The notes under the pieces were generated by a model. It was not told the origin of the DNA. It saw nothing but the letters and a program-made list of their open reading frames with translations, and ran no database searches. A stretch of 64,000 nucleotides of DNA from Chryseobacterium sp. MYb264 (lineage in GTDB: Bacteria > Bacteroidota > Bacteroidia > Flavobacteriales > Weeksellaceae). Below are positions 1-9,307 of this stretch, piece after piece. The number at the start of each line of letters is the position of its first letter. The stretch's first letter is position 1. The position numbers and the translations under genes were made by a program. The stretch is taken from positions 2,542,001 to 2,606,000 of the forward strand of contig NZ_CP142422.1 of NCBI RefSeq assembly GCF_035974275.1. The letters are read 5' to 3'.

Positions 1-504
1 GCTTCACTTTCGATCAGAAAAATTGCTGATGCTATTGAGTACAGTGCGCCTGTAGTGTATGATTATTTTGAAAACAAAGAAGCTATTTTATTTGAAATAT
101 CACTGAATGGCTTCCATTGTTTGCACATCGAATTATTAAAAGCACAGAAAAAGCATGACACGCCTGAAGAGCAATTGGAAGCGATTGTAGATGCATACTG
201 GAAATTTGCTTTTAAGAATAAGGAGTATTATCAGCTGATGTTCGGACTGGGAATGCAATGCAGCGGAAAAGGATTGATGAAAGAAGAATTTTCGTCGTTT
301 CAGGATATGTTGTATGACTGCACCTATGAGATCATCAAGAAAAAAGGTTCAAATCCTGATAATGCCTGTCACTCCTCTCACGCGCTGTTTTCAGCGGTGC
401 ATGGTTTGATTTCCATTATGATGATGCGTAATGACGACATTCCTTCTACGATGAATAAAACGACTTTGGATGAAACAGTTTCTGCTTTCATTAAGTCTTT
501 ATAA
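1..504 (+). CDS. TetR/AcrR-family transcriptional regulator (5' end outside window)
   Basis: The reading frame is open from base 1, so the start codon and first helix lie before the window. The first residues visible form the recognition part of a TetR helix-turn-helix (SIRKIADAIEYSAPVVYDYF, with the typical YDYFENKEAIL ending). The remaining ~150 residues are a helical ligand-binding domain of the TetR_C type. Such repressors commonly control the efflux pump next to them. Here the RND operon starts 357 bases downstream on the same strand, and the gap holds three TAAC-N3-GTTA palindromes, so local control of the pump is the natural inference. The inducing ligand cannot be read from the sequence. 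Family call firm; target inferred. Confidence 0.88.
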   Translation, partial: ASLSIRKIADAIEYSAPVVYDYFENKEAILFEISLNGFHCLHIELLKAQKKHDTPEEQLEAIVDAYWKFAFKNKEYYQLMFGLGMQCSGKGLMKEEFSSFQDMLYDCTYEIIKKKGSNPDNACHSSHALFSAVHGLISIMMMRNDDIPSTMNKTTLDETVSAFIKSL

Positions 505-522
505 ATTTTTTTTGAACTAAAA

Positions 523-548
523 ATTAACACCGTTAGGAAAAGTATCAC
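523..548 (+). promoter_or_regulatory. Putative TetR operator, copy 1
   Basis: Contains TAAC-ACC-GTTA (bases 525-535), a perfect 4+4 inverted repeat, followed by GGAAAA. It lies 19 bases after the TetR stop codon and shares about 60 bases of flanking similarity with copy 3. One of three copies in the gap before the RND operon. Confidence 0.55.
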
Positions 549-641
549 AGTATAATTAATAGTATTCAACTTAAAAAAAAATAAACTTTACAATGAAGAC
601 TAATTTCATGGCATTACTTTATGTAATTTTCTTTCCTTACC

Positions 642-667
642 ATTAACACTGTTAGGAAAAATAACAC
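642..667 (+). promoter_or_regulatory. Putative TetR operator, copy 2
   Basis: TAAC-ACT-GTTA at 644-654 followed by GGAAAAATAACA. The spacer differs by one base from the other copies while the half-sites are conserved, as expected for a protein-binding palindrome. The trailing TAAC adds a further inverted half-site (GTTA-N7-TAAC). Confidence 0.55.
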
Positions 668-775
668 ACGTACACCTTGCTTTTATATACTTAAATCAAC
701 ATTAAAAACAATTTCGATTATGGAAACATCTACCTGATCAAGATTAATAATTCTGTAATTTTTTTTAAACTTTAA

Positions 776-800
776 ATTAACACCGTTAGGAAAAATAACA
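776..800 (+). promoter_or_regulatory. Putative TetR operator, copy 3
   Basis: TAAC-ACC-GTTA at 778-788 followed by GGAAAAATAACA, 62 bases before the adaptor start codon. It is the copy nearest the efflux operon and so the best candidate for direct repression. The GTTA-N7-TAAC extension is present here as in copy 2. Confidence 0.55.
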
Positions 801-861
801 GAATATTAATTAAAAACAATATTATTTAATCTAACACTTCATTAAAAAATTTAAACTAAAA

Positions 862-2022
862 ATGAAAATACCTGGAAAAATAAGGTTCATCGTACTTATA
901 TCAAGTATTATCCTTTTACAAAACTGCACAAAGGCTGCTGAAGGATCTAATACGGCTCCTCCCGCTCCAGAGCTGCCTGTTTATACTATCATCACGTCTC
1001 CGGCAACCACTTATCAGGAATTCCCGACTGCTTTGGAAGGAAAAAATAATGTGGAAATCAGATCGCAGGTAGACGGTTATCTAGACAAAATCTATGTGGA
1101 AGAAGGCGCTTACGTAAGAGCCGGACAGCCTTTATTCAAAATAGATTCAAGAACTTACGGCGAGCAGATGAATATGGCAAGTGCCAATTTACAGGCTGCA
1201 AATGCCAATATTCAAAAAGCTAAAGTTGAGGTCGACAGATTAGAACCTCTTGTAGCTGCAAAAGTAGTTTCAGACGTACAGCTGAGAACAGCAAAAGCCA
1301 ATTATGCAGCTGCAGTGGCAGCCGCTTCACAAGCAAAAGCATCAGTTGGAAGCGCTAAAATTAATGTTGGATTTACTACGATTACCGCTCCTGTAAGCGG
1401 ATACATCGGAAGAATTCCTTATAAAAAAGGAAGTTTAATTTCAAGAACAGATGTAAATCCGTTGACTTTATTATCAGACATCAGCGAGATTTATGCCTAT
1501 TTCTCTTTAAGCGAACTGGATTTTATTGCTTTTCAGAATAAATATCCAGGTGCTACTTTGAACGAGAAGCTAAAAAATATGCCAATGGTAGATTTGGTGA
1601 TCGCTGACAACAGTATTTATCCTGAAAAAGGTAAAATGAGCATCGTAGACGGGCAGTTTGATAAAACCACAGGAGCCATCAGTGTTCGTGCTGTATTCCC
1701 AAATGCCAACGGGGCATTGAGAACAGGAAATACAGGACGCGTTCGTATGCCGCAATTAATGTCTAATGCAATGGTTATTCCACAAGAATCAACATTTGAA
1801 ATTCAGGATAAAACATACGTTTATGTGGTTGGAAAAGACCAGAAAGTAGCCAGCAAACCGATAAAAATATCAGGAAAAACAGAAAGCTATTACTTTATTT
1901 CTGAAGGAGTTTCCGCGGGTGACAAAATCGTTTACACGGGATTGGGCAGCTTAAAGGATGGTGTTTCTATCAAGCCGAAAGCTATTTCTTCTGACAGCTT
2001 ACTAAAGGCAAAACCGTTGTAA
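862..2022 (+). CDS. RND efflux periplasmic adaptor (membrane fusion protein), lipoprotein
   Basis: An AcrA/MexA-type adaptor that links an inner-membrane RND pump to an outer-membrane channel. The N-terminus is a lipoprotein signal with a lipobox ending at Cys22 (LLQNC), so it is probably anchored by lipid. It contains the barrel-sandwich lipoyl halves (VEIRSQVDGYLDKIYVEEGA near residue 65, and ITAPVSGYIGRIPYKKG near 175), a central alpha-helical hairpin rich in Ala, Gln and Lys, and a beta-barrel/membrane-proximal domain to residue 386. Length is normal for the family. It is first in a three-gene operon with the pump and channel genes and is probably controlled by the upstream TetR protein through the three palindromes. 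The substrate is unknown. Confidence 0.93.
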   Translation: MKIPGKIRFIVLISSIILLQNCTKAAEGSNTAPPAPELPVYTIITSPATTYQEFPTALEGKNNVEIRSQVDGYLDKIYVEEGAYVRAGQPLFKIDSRTYGEQMNMASANLQAANANIQKAKVEVDRLEPLVAAKVVSDVQLRTAKANYAAAVAAASQAKASVGSAKINVGFTTITAPVSGYIGRIPYKKGSLISRTDVNPLTLLSDISEIYAYFSLSELDFIAFQNKYPGATLNEKLKNMPMVDLVIADNSIYPEKGKMSIVDGQFDKTTGAISVRAVFPNANGALRTGNTGRVRMPQLMSNAMVIPQESTFEIQDKTYVYVVGKDQKVASKPIKISGKTESYYFISEGVSAGDKIVYTGLGSLKDGVSIKPKAISSDSLLKAKPL

Positions 2023-2155
2023 AACAGCTTTTGCTTCTGGCTTTTTGCTTTTTGCCTTCAATGCAAGATTTAAAAATTATTAATTCTGAAGCATTATTTT
2101 TTTTAGTCAATGGCCAAAAGCTAATCGCTATAAGCAACTTAAAATTAAACTTCTT

Positions 2156-5100
2156 ATGTTAAAACAATTTATAGAAAGACCGGTACTTTCAACGGTCATC
2201 TCCATAATACTTTTATTATTGGGGGCACTGTCCCTCTTTAATTTGCCCATCGCCCTCTTTCCGGATATTGCGCCGCCAAGTGTTCAGGTGACGGCTTTCT
2301 ATCCGGGAGCGAATGCGGAAGTGGTTGCCCGTTCGGTAGCCACCCCAATTGAGGAAGCTGTAAACGGAGTGGAAAACATGACGTACATGACTTCCAATTC
2401 AAGTAACGACGGAACCATGACGTTAAGCGTTTTCTTCAAACAGGGTGCCGATGCAGATAATGCAGCCGTGAACGTTCAGAACCGTGTATCCAAAGCGATG
2501 AGTCAGCTTCCTCAGGAAGTTGTTCAGGCGGGAATTTCGACACAGAAAGTTCAGAACAGTATGATTATGTTTATGGGATTATCAAGTGATGACCCAAAAC
2601 AATATGATGAGCTTTTCCTTCAGAATTATTTGAAGATTAACGTCATTCCACAAATTCAGCGTATTCCGGGGGTTGCTCAGGCACAGGTTTTCGGAACGAG
2701 AGATTATTCCATGAGACTTTGGCTGAAACCGGACCGATTAGCAGCGAACGGACTTTCTCCACAGGAAGTTTTGAATGCCGTAAAAGATCATAACTTAGAA
2801 GCGGCTCCCGGTCGTTTGGGACAAGGAAGCAAGGAAACTTACGAATATATCTTAAAATATAAAGGTAAATTAAATAAAAACGAAGACTACGAAAATATTG
2901 CTATTAAAGCAAACAGCGACGGTTCTTTCCTAAGATTGAAAGACGTGGCAAGAGTAGAATTCGGTTCTTATACGTATACAGCCGCTAACAGAGTTGATGG
3001 AAAACCGGTTGCCGGATTTGCTATTCTTCAAACAGCAGGATCGAATGCTAACGAGATCTTAACAGAGATAGAAAAACAGGTTGATCAGATGAAAACAACC
3101 CTTCCAAAAGGAGTTGAACCGATCATCATGTATAATTCTAAAGATTTCCTGGATGCTTCAATCCATCAGGTAGTTGAAACGTTGGTGATTGCGTTTATCC
3201 TTGTATTTATTGTAGTATATATTTTCCTTCAGGATTTCAGATCTACATTAATTCCGGCGATTGCGGTACCTGTGGCTATTGTGGGAACGTTCTTTTTCCT
3301 TCAGCTGTTTGGATTCAGTATTAATATGTTGACATTGTTCGCATTGGTACTCGCCATCGGTATTGTGGTGGATGATGCCATTGTAGTGGTAGAAGCCGTT
3401 CACTCCAAAATGGAAAGAACAGGAATGCCTGTGGAACATGCAACGATGAGCTCCATGAGTGAAATTTCCGGTGCTATTATTTCCATTACATTGGTGATGT
3501 GTGCTGTATTTATTCCGGTTGGCTTTATGCAGGGTCCTGCGGGAGTTTTCTACAGACAGTTTGCCTTCACATTGGCAATTGCGATTATGATTTCTGCAGT
3601 GAATGCCTTAACATTAAGTCCGGCTTTATGTGCGATGTTCCTCAATGATCCTCAGGGAGAACACGGTGAACATGGTAAAAAAACAGGTTTTGGAGCAAGA
3701 TTTTTCAATGCTTTCAATGCCAGTTTTGATAACATGACCAGAAAATACATCTACAGTCTTAAATTTTTAATTAAAAATAAATGGGTCGCGATCGGAGGTT
3801 TAGCTCTTCTGATTGCCGGAAGTGTTTTCTTAATCAACAAAGCACCTTCAGGATTTATCCCAACAGAAGATCAGGGATTCGTTTTATATGCGGTGAATAC
3901 GCCTCCGGGAAGTTCATTAGACAGAACCAACAAAGCGACAGAGCAAATCGATAAGATCATTAACGGGGAAAAAGCTAAAAATCACCTTTGGGTGGCCGAT
4001 GGAATGAACTTCATCAGTAACTCTAATGCTTCACCTTACGCTGCAGGTTTCATTAAACTGAAAGATTATGATCAACGTGGCGAGATGAAAGATCCCGACC
4101 AGATTGCAGCTTCATTAACCGGAAAAGTCGCGCAGGTAAAAGATGCCAACGCGTTCTTCTTCAACTTCCCCACGGTTCAGGGATTTGGTAACGTTTCCGG
4201 GTTTGAATTTATGCTTCAGGATAAAACCAACGGTACTTTTGAACAATTGGGAACAACCACTCAGGCCTTCATCGGAGAATTGATGAAACGTCCGGAAATT
4301 GCTTTTGCTTTTACCACCTACGCAGCTGGAAATCCGCAATATACCATTGATGTAGATTCAGATAAAGCCAATCAGCTAGGTGTTTCGATTACGGAATTGA
4401 TGCAGACTATGCAGATTTATTACGGAAGTAGCTTCGTTTCAGATTTCAACAGATTCGGGAAATATTATAGAGTAATGGCTCAGGCGGATATTCCTTATCG
4501 TACGGATGCGAACTCTTTGGAAGGAATTTATGTTAAAAATAAATCAGGAGAAATGGTTCCTGTAAAAACATTGGTGACTTTAAAAAGAACGTTCGGACCT
4601 GAAACGGTAACAAGAAATAACCTGTTCAATGCAGTTACAATTAACGGAACACCAAAACCTGGTTACAGTACCGGAGACGCCATTAAAGCGGTTGAAGAAA
4701 CTGCACAAAAATCGCTACCGAGAGGTTTTGGGTATGAATGGACAGGAATTACGCGTGAAGAAATCAAAACAAGCGGACAAACGACTTTCATCTTTGCATT
4801 AAGTATTCTTTTCGTTTATTTCTTATTGGCAGCCCAGTATGAAAGTTACATCCTTCCGTTTGCGGTTATTCTAACGATTCCAACAGGGATTTTCGGAGTA
4901 TTTGCTTTCACAGGATTAGCAGGAATTGACAATAATATTTACGTTCAGGTCGGATTGATCATGCTCGTCGGATTATTGGCGAAAAATGCCATTCTTATTG
5001 TGGAATTTGCCGTTCAGCGAAGAAATGCAGGAAGAAGTTTACTGGAAGCAGCACTTCAGGCTTCAAGATTACGTTTAAGACCGATTTTGATGACCTCATT

Positions 5101-5338
5101 TGCTTTCATCGTCGGAATGTTGCCATTGGTTTGGTCACAGGGAGCGGCTGCAAAAGGAAACCATTCAATTGGAATCAGTACCGTTGGAGGAATGTTTACA
5201 GGAGTGGTATTCGGAGTATTCATTATTCCTGTAATGTTTGTAATCTTCCAGTACTTACACGAAAAAATGCCGAGCAGAAAAAAGAAAAGACTTCAAAGAC
5301 AAAAATTGGAGGAAGATCTTTTAACTCCGGCTCACTAA
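2156..5338 (+). CDS. RND multidrug efflux pump, HAE1 (AcrB) family
   Basis: An inner-membrane proton-driven exporter of 1060 residues, the normal size for AcrB/MexB. It starts with the typical MLKQFIERPVLSTVISI and has two repeats of one transmembrane helix, a large periplasmic loop and a further helix bundle. The proton-relay Asp pair is seen in TM4 (GIVVDDAIVVVEA, near residue 405) and the matching Lys in TM10 (GLLAKNAILIVEFA). The C-terminus is a basic cytoplasmic tail. The 133-base gap from the adaptor contains imperfect inverted AGCTTTTG/CAAAAGCT-like repeats but no gene. Substrates are probably drugs, dyes or detergents, by family analogy only. Confidence 0.96.
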   Translation: MLKQFIERPVLSTVISIILLLLGALSLFNLPIALFPDIAPPSVQVTAFYPGANAEVVARSVATPIEEAVNGVENMTYMTSNSSNDGTMTLSVFFKQGADADNAAVNVQNRVSKAMSQLPQEVVQAGISTQKVQNSMIMFMGLSSDDPKQYDELFLQNYLKINVIPQIQRIPGVAQAQVFGTRDYSMRLWLKPDRLAANGLSPQEVLNAVKDHNLEAAPGRLGQGSKETYEYILKYKGKLNKNEDYENIAIKANSDGSFLRLKDVARVEFGSYTYTAANRVDGKPVAGFAILQTAGSNANEILTEIEKQVDQMKTTLPKGVEPIIMYNSKDFLDASIHQVVETLVIAFILVFIVVYIFLQDFRSTLIPAIAVPVAIVGTFFFLQLFGFSINMLTLFALVLAIGIVVDDAIVVVEAVHSKMERTGMPVEHATMSSMSEISGAIISITLVMCAVFIPVGFMQGPAGVFYRQFAFTLAIAIMISAVNALTLSPALCAMFLNDPQGEHGEHGKKTGFGARFFNAFNASFDNMTRKYIYSLKFLIKNKWVAIGGLALLIAGSVFLINKAPSGFIPTEDQGFVLYAVNTPPGSSLDRTNKATEQIDKIINGEKAKNHLWVADGMNFISNSNASPYAAGFIKLKDYDQRGEMKDPDQIAASLTGKVAQVKDANAFFFNFPTVQGFGNVSGFEFMLQDKTNGTFEQLGTTTQAFIGELMKRPEIAFAFTTYAAGNPQYTIDVDSDKANQLGVSITELMQTMQIYYGSSFVSDFNRFGKYYRVMAQADIPYRTDANSLEGIYVKNKSGEMVPVKTLVTLKRTFGPETVTRNNLFNAVTINGTPKPGYSTGDAIKAVEETAQKSLPRGFGYEWTGITREEIKTSGQTTFIFALSILFVYFLLAAQYESYILPFAVILTIPTGIFGVFAFTGLAGIDNNIYVQVGLIMLVGLLAKNAILIVEFAVQRRNAGRSLLEAALQASRLRLRPILMTSFAFIVGMLPLVWSQGAAAKGNHSIGISTVGGMFTGVVFGVFIIPVMFVIFQYLHEKMPSRKKKRLQRQKLEEDLLTPAH

Positions 5339-5360
5339 TATAATGATTGACAAAACTTTG

Positions 5361-5450
5361 AGAATATTTAACCACAAACAGCACAAATATTTTCACAAAT
5401 AATACAATCATCTGTGAAAATCCGTGGGTCTGTGGGAAATAAAAAAATAG
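5361..5450. repeat. Dispersed intergenic repeat fragment
   Basis: A reverse-oriented fragment of the repeat family seen at 20516-20740, 20879-21258, 22434-22570 and 40361-40737. Shared phrases include TCTGTGAAAATCCGTGG and GTCTGTGGGAAATAAAA. It fills part of the 228-base gap between the pump gene and the channel gene and shows no coding potential. Confidence 0.55.
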
Positions 5451-5566
5451 AGAAGAAACTATTCAAACTAATATCATAAAAAGCAAAGCATTTTCTCCTA
5501 CTAAAGACTTCTTTGCAACATAACTTCTCAAAGTTTTTGTCATCAATTAAAAATAAATATCGACTT

Positions 5567-6979
5567 ATGAAAAAAGTAATAAATATCATCTTCGCTTTTG
5601 GACTGGCTCTGGGTTCGGTCTCCTGCGTGTCGAAACTGGCATACAAGGAGCCTGAGCTTGAGCTTCCGGAAACGTTTCAATATACAGCAACGGCCGATAC
5701 AGCAAGCGTTGCGAACTTACAATGGAAAGAATTTTTCAGCGACCCTATGTTGCAAAGTTTAATCGAAAAAGGAATTAAAAATAATTACGATTTACAGATC
5801 GCTTTAAAACAGGTAGCTTCTTCACAGGAAAAATTAAAGCAGGCAAAATATCTTCAATATCCTGATGTTGGTTTTGGCGTTTCTGCACAGATTTCAAAAC
5901 CTTCAAAAAACAGCATGAACGGGCAAAGCTTAAACTTATTTTTAGGTCAGAGTCATGTTGAAGATTATAATGCAGCATTCAACCTATCTTGGGAAGCTGA
6001 TATTTGGGGGAAAATAAAAAATCAGCAGGAAGTTTCTAAAATGCAGTATCTGCAAACTTATGAAGCGACAAAAGCGATTCAGACACAGGTTGTTGCAGCG
6101 ATTGCCCAAGGATATTACAATTTATTGATGCTTGACAAACAATTACAGATTGCAAAATCGAATTTAGAATTAAGCACCAATACCCTTTCTTTGACAGAAA
6201 AATTGTGGAAAAGTGGTGATACAACGTCTTTGGGAGTTCAACAGGCAACTTCTCAAAAACAATCCACAGAATTGTTGATTACGCAATTGGAGCAAAATAT
6301 CACGATTCAGGAAAATGCCTTGAGTATTTTAGTAGGTGAAAATCCAAACAAGATCACAAGAACGATTGAAATGTCTGATACTTCTTTACCACAAGATATT
6401 TCTGCGGGACTTCCGGCAGCGATGGTAAGCCGTCGTCCGGATGTCCGTCAACAGGAATTGGTATTATTGGAATCCAATTCAATGGTGGGAATTGCGCAGG
6501 CAAATATGTATCCTGCATTGAAAATTACAGCCAACGGAGGTGTCAATTCATTTAAAGTAGACAATTGGTTTTCAATTCCGGCATCATTGTTCGGTTCTGT
6601 TTTAGGTGGAATTACTCAACCTATTTTCCAGAAAAGACAATTGAAAACAGACTTAAATGTTGCTAAAATTCAGAGAGAGAAAAACGTATTGGCGTTCCGT
6701 CAATCTGTTTTGAATGCTGTCGGTGAAGTTTCTGATGCTTTGGTTTCCAACGAAAGTTTAAAAGTTCAGGAACAAAAAGCAACCGAGCAGGTGGCAACCT
6801 TAAAAGATGGAATTAAAAGTGCCGAAATGCTTTACAAAGGCGGAATGGCAAACTATTTAGAAGTAATTACCGCTCAGGGAAATTCTCTACAGGCAGAGCT
6901 TAATCTGGCGTCCGTAAAAAGACAGAGATTGAGCAGTATTGTAGACTTATACCGAGCGTTAGGTGGCGGTTGGAAGTAG
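5567..6979 (+). CDS. RND efflux outer-membrane channel lipoprotein (OprM/TolC family, NodT-type)
   Basis: The outer-membrane exit duct of the tripartite pump. I chose the ATG at 5567 rather than the upstream in-frame ATG at 5513 because it is followed at once by a lipoprotein signal (MKKVINIIFAFGLALGSVSC, lipidated Cys20). The protein is 470 residues with two outer-membrane efflux repeats of long helices and short beta hairpins. Family signatures include WKEFFSDPMLQSLIEKGI near the N-terminus, SWEADIWGKI, and SRRPDVRQQE in the second repeat. It is the third gene of the operon, separated from the pump by a repeat-bearing gap, and followed by a strong terminator at 7004-7033. Confidence 0.94.
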   Translation: MKKVINIIFAFGLALGSVSCVSKLAYKEPELELPETFQYTATADTASVANLQWKEFFSDPMLQSLIEKGIKNNYDLQIALKQVASSQEKLKQAKYLQYPDVGFGVSAQISKPSKNSMNGQSLNLFLGQSHVEDYNAAFNLSWEADIWGKIKNQQEVSKMQYLQTYEATKAIQTQVVAAIAQGYYNLLMLDKQLQIAKSNLELSTNTLSLTEKLWKSGDTTSLGVQQATSQKQSTELLITQLEQNITIQENALSILVGENPNKITRTIEMSDTSLPQDISAGLPAAMVSRRPDVRQQELVLLESNSMVGIAQANMYPALKITANGGVNSFKVDNWFSIPASLFGSVLGGITQPIFQKRQLKTDLNVAKIQREKNVLAFRQSVLNAVGEVSDALVSNESLKVQEQKATEQVATLKDGIKSAEMLYKGGMANYLEVITAQGNSLQAELNLASVKRQRLSSIVDLYRALGGGWK

Positions 6980-7003
6980 TAAATTTAATTATATTGTTAA
7001 TGG

Positions 7004-7033
7004 AATGCGGTCTTTCGGGATCGCATTTTTTTG
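7004..7033 (+). terminator. Rho-independent terminator of the RND operon
   Basis: Stem AATGCGGTC/GATCGCATT with a 6-base loop (TTTCGG) followed by a T run. It lies 25 bases after the channel gene stop codon. Confidence 0.8.
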
Positions 7034-7044
7034 TTTTTATTTTT

Positions 7045-7216
7045 GTTGGAAAAACGCAAAGGCACAAAGAATTATAATAACAGGCTGTTTTTAAGACGCA
7101 AGAAAATCAAAGATTTTCAGCAAAATTCAACATTATACAATTTTATCGAAGATAAAATCCTTGCGTCTTAAAGCATTACTAAATAAAAAAACTTTGTGCC
7201 TTTGCGATTTTCCAAC
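7045..7216. repeat. Palindromic intergenic element A (downstream of miaA)
   Basis: A 25-base arm at 7045-7069 (GTTGGAAAAACGCAAAGGCA...) is the reverse complement, with one mismatch, of 7192-7216. A nested pair (TTAAGACGCAAG near 7090 and CTTGCGTCTTAA near 7160) lies inside. The transcript would fold into a long hairpin. The inner AAGATAAAATCCTTGCG module recurs in the dispersed repeats at 20.9 and 40.4 kb. No coding potential. Confidence 0.7.
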
Positions 7217-7223
7217 AACTAAA

Positions 7224-8144
7224 TTATTTCAAAGCCTGTTCATTAATATACCCAATCAACCCATCAAAATCCTCCTGCGAATATCCCAACGTCAAATAAT
7301 GAATATCATCCGCTTTTCGATACCAGGTCAATTGACGTTTTGCATATCTTCGGCTGTTTTTCTTTATTTCAGAAACGGCAAAATCTAAATCCCATTCGCC
7401 ATCAAAATATTTGAATAATTCTGAATAACCAACCGTTTTCAAAGCTGTTAAATCTTTAAATCCTTCCAGACTTTTTGCTTCTTCCAGCAAACCTTTCTCC
7501 ATCATAATATCCACTCTCCTATTGATTCGGTCGTACAATTCTTCTCTCGGCGCTTCAATTCCGATTCGGATCGAATTAAAATCTCTGGAATCCTGTGAAA
7601 CAGCAATTTGTTCAGAATATTTTTTATTAGTCTGCCAAATGACATCAATCGCTCGTAAAAGTCTTCTGTGATTATGAAAATCAACAACGTTGAAATATTC
7701 AGGATCGAGTTCTTTTAATATTTCCTGAAGTTTATCGATTCCTTCATTTTCGAGAATTTCATGTAATTTTTTCTGATTGTCTTCGTCGGCTTCTGGCAAA
7801 TCATTCAATCCTTCAATCACTGCTTTTTCATACATCATGCTTCCGCCAACCAAAATGACGGTATCATGATCTTTAAAAAGTTCATTGAGTTTTTTTAAAG
7901 CATCTTCCTCATATTGCCCGATTGAATAATATTCCTGAACCGAAAGATTTCCGATAAAATGATGAGGTGCTTCCGTTAATTCCTCTGCAGAAGGTGCTGC
8001 CGTTCCGATTTCCATTCCTTTGAAAAACTGTCGCGAATCGCAGGAAATAATTTCCGTATTGAAATGTTTCGCCAAATCAATCGCCAATCTCGTTTTCCCA
8101 ATTCCGGTCGGTCCTACTACGGAAATCAAATTTTTCTTTTTCAC
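7224..8144 (-). CDS. miaA: tRNA dimethylallyltransferase
   Basis: Transfers the dimethylallyl group of DMAPP to N6 of A37 in tRNAs that read codons starting with U. The P-loop GPTGIGKT at residues 11-18 is followed by CDSRQFFKGMEIGTAAP, which matches the family's substrate-binding segment. The central insertion domain and C-terminal KRQLTWYRK motif are present. At 306 residues it has normal length for the family. It stands alone on the reverse strand, with palindromic elements on both sides (7045-7216 and 8176-8313). Function is firm. Confidence 0.96.
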   Translation of the reverse strand: MKKKNLISVVGPTGIGKTRLAIDLAKHFNTEIISCDSRQFFKGMEIGTAAPSAEELTEAPHHFIGNLSVQEYYSIGQYEEDALKKLNELFKDHDTVILVGGSMMYEKAVIEGLNDLPEADEDNQKKLHEILENEGIDKLQEILKELDPEYFNVVDFHNHRRLLRAIDVIWQTNKKYSEQIAVSQDSRDFNSIRIGIEAPREELYDRINRRVDIMMEKGLLEEAKSLEGFKDLTALKTVGYSELFKYFDGEWDLDFAVSEIKKNSRRYAKRQLTWYRKADDIHYLTLGYSQEDFDGLIGYINEQALK

Positions 8145-8175
8145 AGCACAAATCTACGAAAACACGCTCATTTTA

Positions 8176-8313
8176 TTTTACCGCAAAAGAGACAAAAGAA
8201 CATTTTGAAAACATTTAGTTTATCAAAAGTTCAAAAAAGCAGGATGAAAACTTTTTTACACTTTTGAATATCTTAAAATGCAATGAAAATCTTTTGTCTC
8301 TTTTGCTGTAAAA
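8176..8313. repeat. Palindromic intergenic element B (upstream of miaA)
   Basis: Arm 8176-8199 (TTTTACCGCAAAAGAGACAA...) is the reverse complement of 8290-8313 with one mismatch. The 90 bases between are AT-rich with weaker inner symmetry. The CGCAAA...ACAAAG-like arm resembles that of element A on the other side of miaA. It lies between the divergent miaA and yicC genes, so it would sit in or near both promoter regions. Confidence 0.65.
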
Positions 8314-8346
8314 ATTGATTATAGTTAATACATAGACTTAAATGTT

Positions 8347-8354
8347 TATCTTTG
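8347..8354 (+). promoter_or_regulatory. Putative -7 box for yicC
   Basis: TATCTTTG matches the flavobacterial -7 consensus TAnnTTTG and lies 17 bases before the yicC start codon. No good -33 TTG is visible at the usual spacing. Confidence 0.45.
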
Positions 8355-8371
8355 TACGACAATAAAAAACT

Positions 8372-9229
8372 ATGATTTTATCAATGACAGGCTTTGGTAG
8401 AGCCGAAGACGTTTTTGAAGGAAAAAAAATTACTATCGATATTAAATCACTGAACAGCAAAAGCTTTGATTTAAATATTAAAATTCCTTTACGTTATAAA
8501 GAGAAAGAATTTGAAATCAGAAAAATTCTTAATGATAGACTCATCCGTGGAAAAGTAGACTGCTACATCAATATAGAGAATCTTGAGGAGACCAACGATG
8601 TGAAAATCAATAAAGGATTAATTGATTCTTACATGAAAGAGCTTCGAAACATCGCTGGAGATGGACCCGATTTTGAGTATCTGAAAATGGCGGTAAGACT
8701 TCCGGATGCGATTACTTCCAGACCTGATGAATTGGCAGAAGGCGAATGGGAATCGTTGGCGAAAATTGTTCACAATGCGGTTGACCGTTTCGAAGAATTC
8801 AGAAAAACGGAAGGAAAAATTCTTCACGAAGAACTGGCAAGAAACATCCAGAATATCGATAAAAATTTAGCGGAAGTGATTCCTTTTGAAGAAGAAAGAA
8901 TTGCTGCAGTAAAAGAACGTTATCAAAAGTCTTTAAAAGAATTTGAAAATGTTGATGAAACGCGTTTTTATCAGGAAATGGCTTATTTCACAGAGAAATT
9001 AGATATTTCTGAAGAAAAAGTGAGATTGACACAACACTTAAAATATTATAAAGAAGTAATGGATAACGAAGATTTCAACGGGAAGAAACTTGGATTTATT
9101 TCTCAGGAAATCGGTCGTGAGATCAATACTTTAGGGTCAAAAGCCAATCATGCACAAATCCAGAAATTGGTAGTGATGATGAAAGACGATTTGGAAAAAA
9201 TTAAAGAACAGACGTTAAACGTACTATAA
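8372..9229 (+). CDS. yicC: YicC/YloC-family endoribonuclease
   Basis: Family members in E. coli and Bacillus are RNases. The N-terminus MILSMTGFGRAE is the family signature. The YicC N-terminal domain (SLNSKSFDLNIKIP near residue 28) and the C-terminal DUF1732 domain (FISQEIGREINTLGSKAN near residue 248) are both complete. At 285 residues the length is normal. It is followed 78 bases later by gmk, the pairing usual in Bacteroidota and other bacteria. The gap contains inverted GTTGATAGTTG/CAACTATCAAC repeats able to form a hairpin. Confidence 0.92.
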   Translation: MILSMTGFGRAEDVFEGKKITIDIKSLNSKSFDLNIKIPLRYKEKEFEIRKILNDRLIRGKVDCYINIENLEETNDVKINKGLIDSYMKELRNIAGDGPDFEYLKMAVRLPDAITSRPDELAEGEWESLAKIVHNAVDRFEEFRKTEGKILHEELARNIQNIDKNLAEVIPFEEERIAAVKERYQKSLKEFENVDETRFYQEMAYFTEKLDISEEKVRLTQHLKYYKEVMDNEDFNGKKLGFISQEIGREINTLGSKANHAQIQKLVVMMKDDLEKIKEQTLNVL

Positions 9230-9307
9230 TTTAGTTGATGGATTTTGGTTGATAGTTGATGGATTTTTTTTACAACTATCAACTAACAACCATCAACCAA
9301 CAACAAT

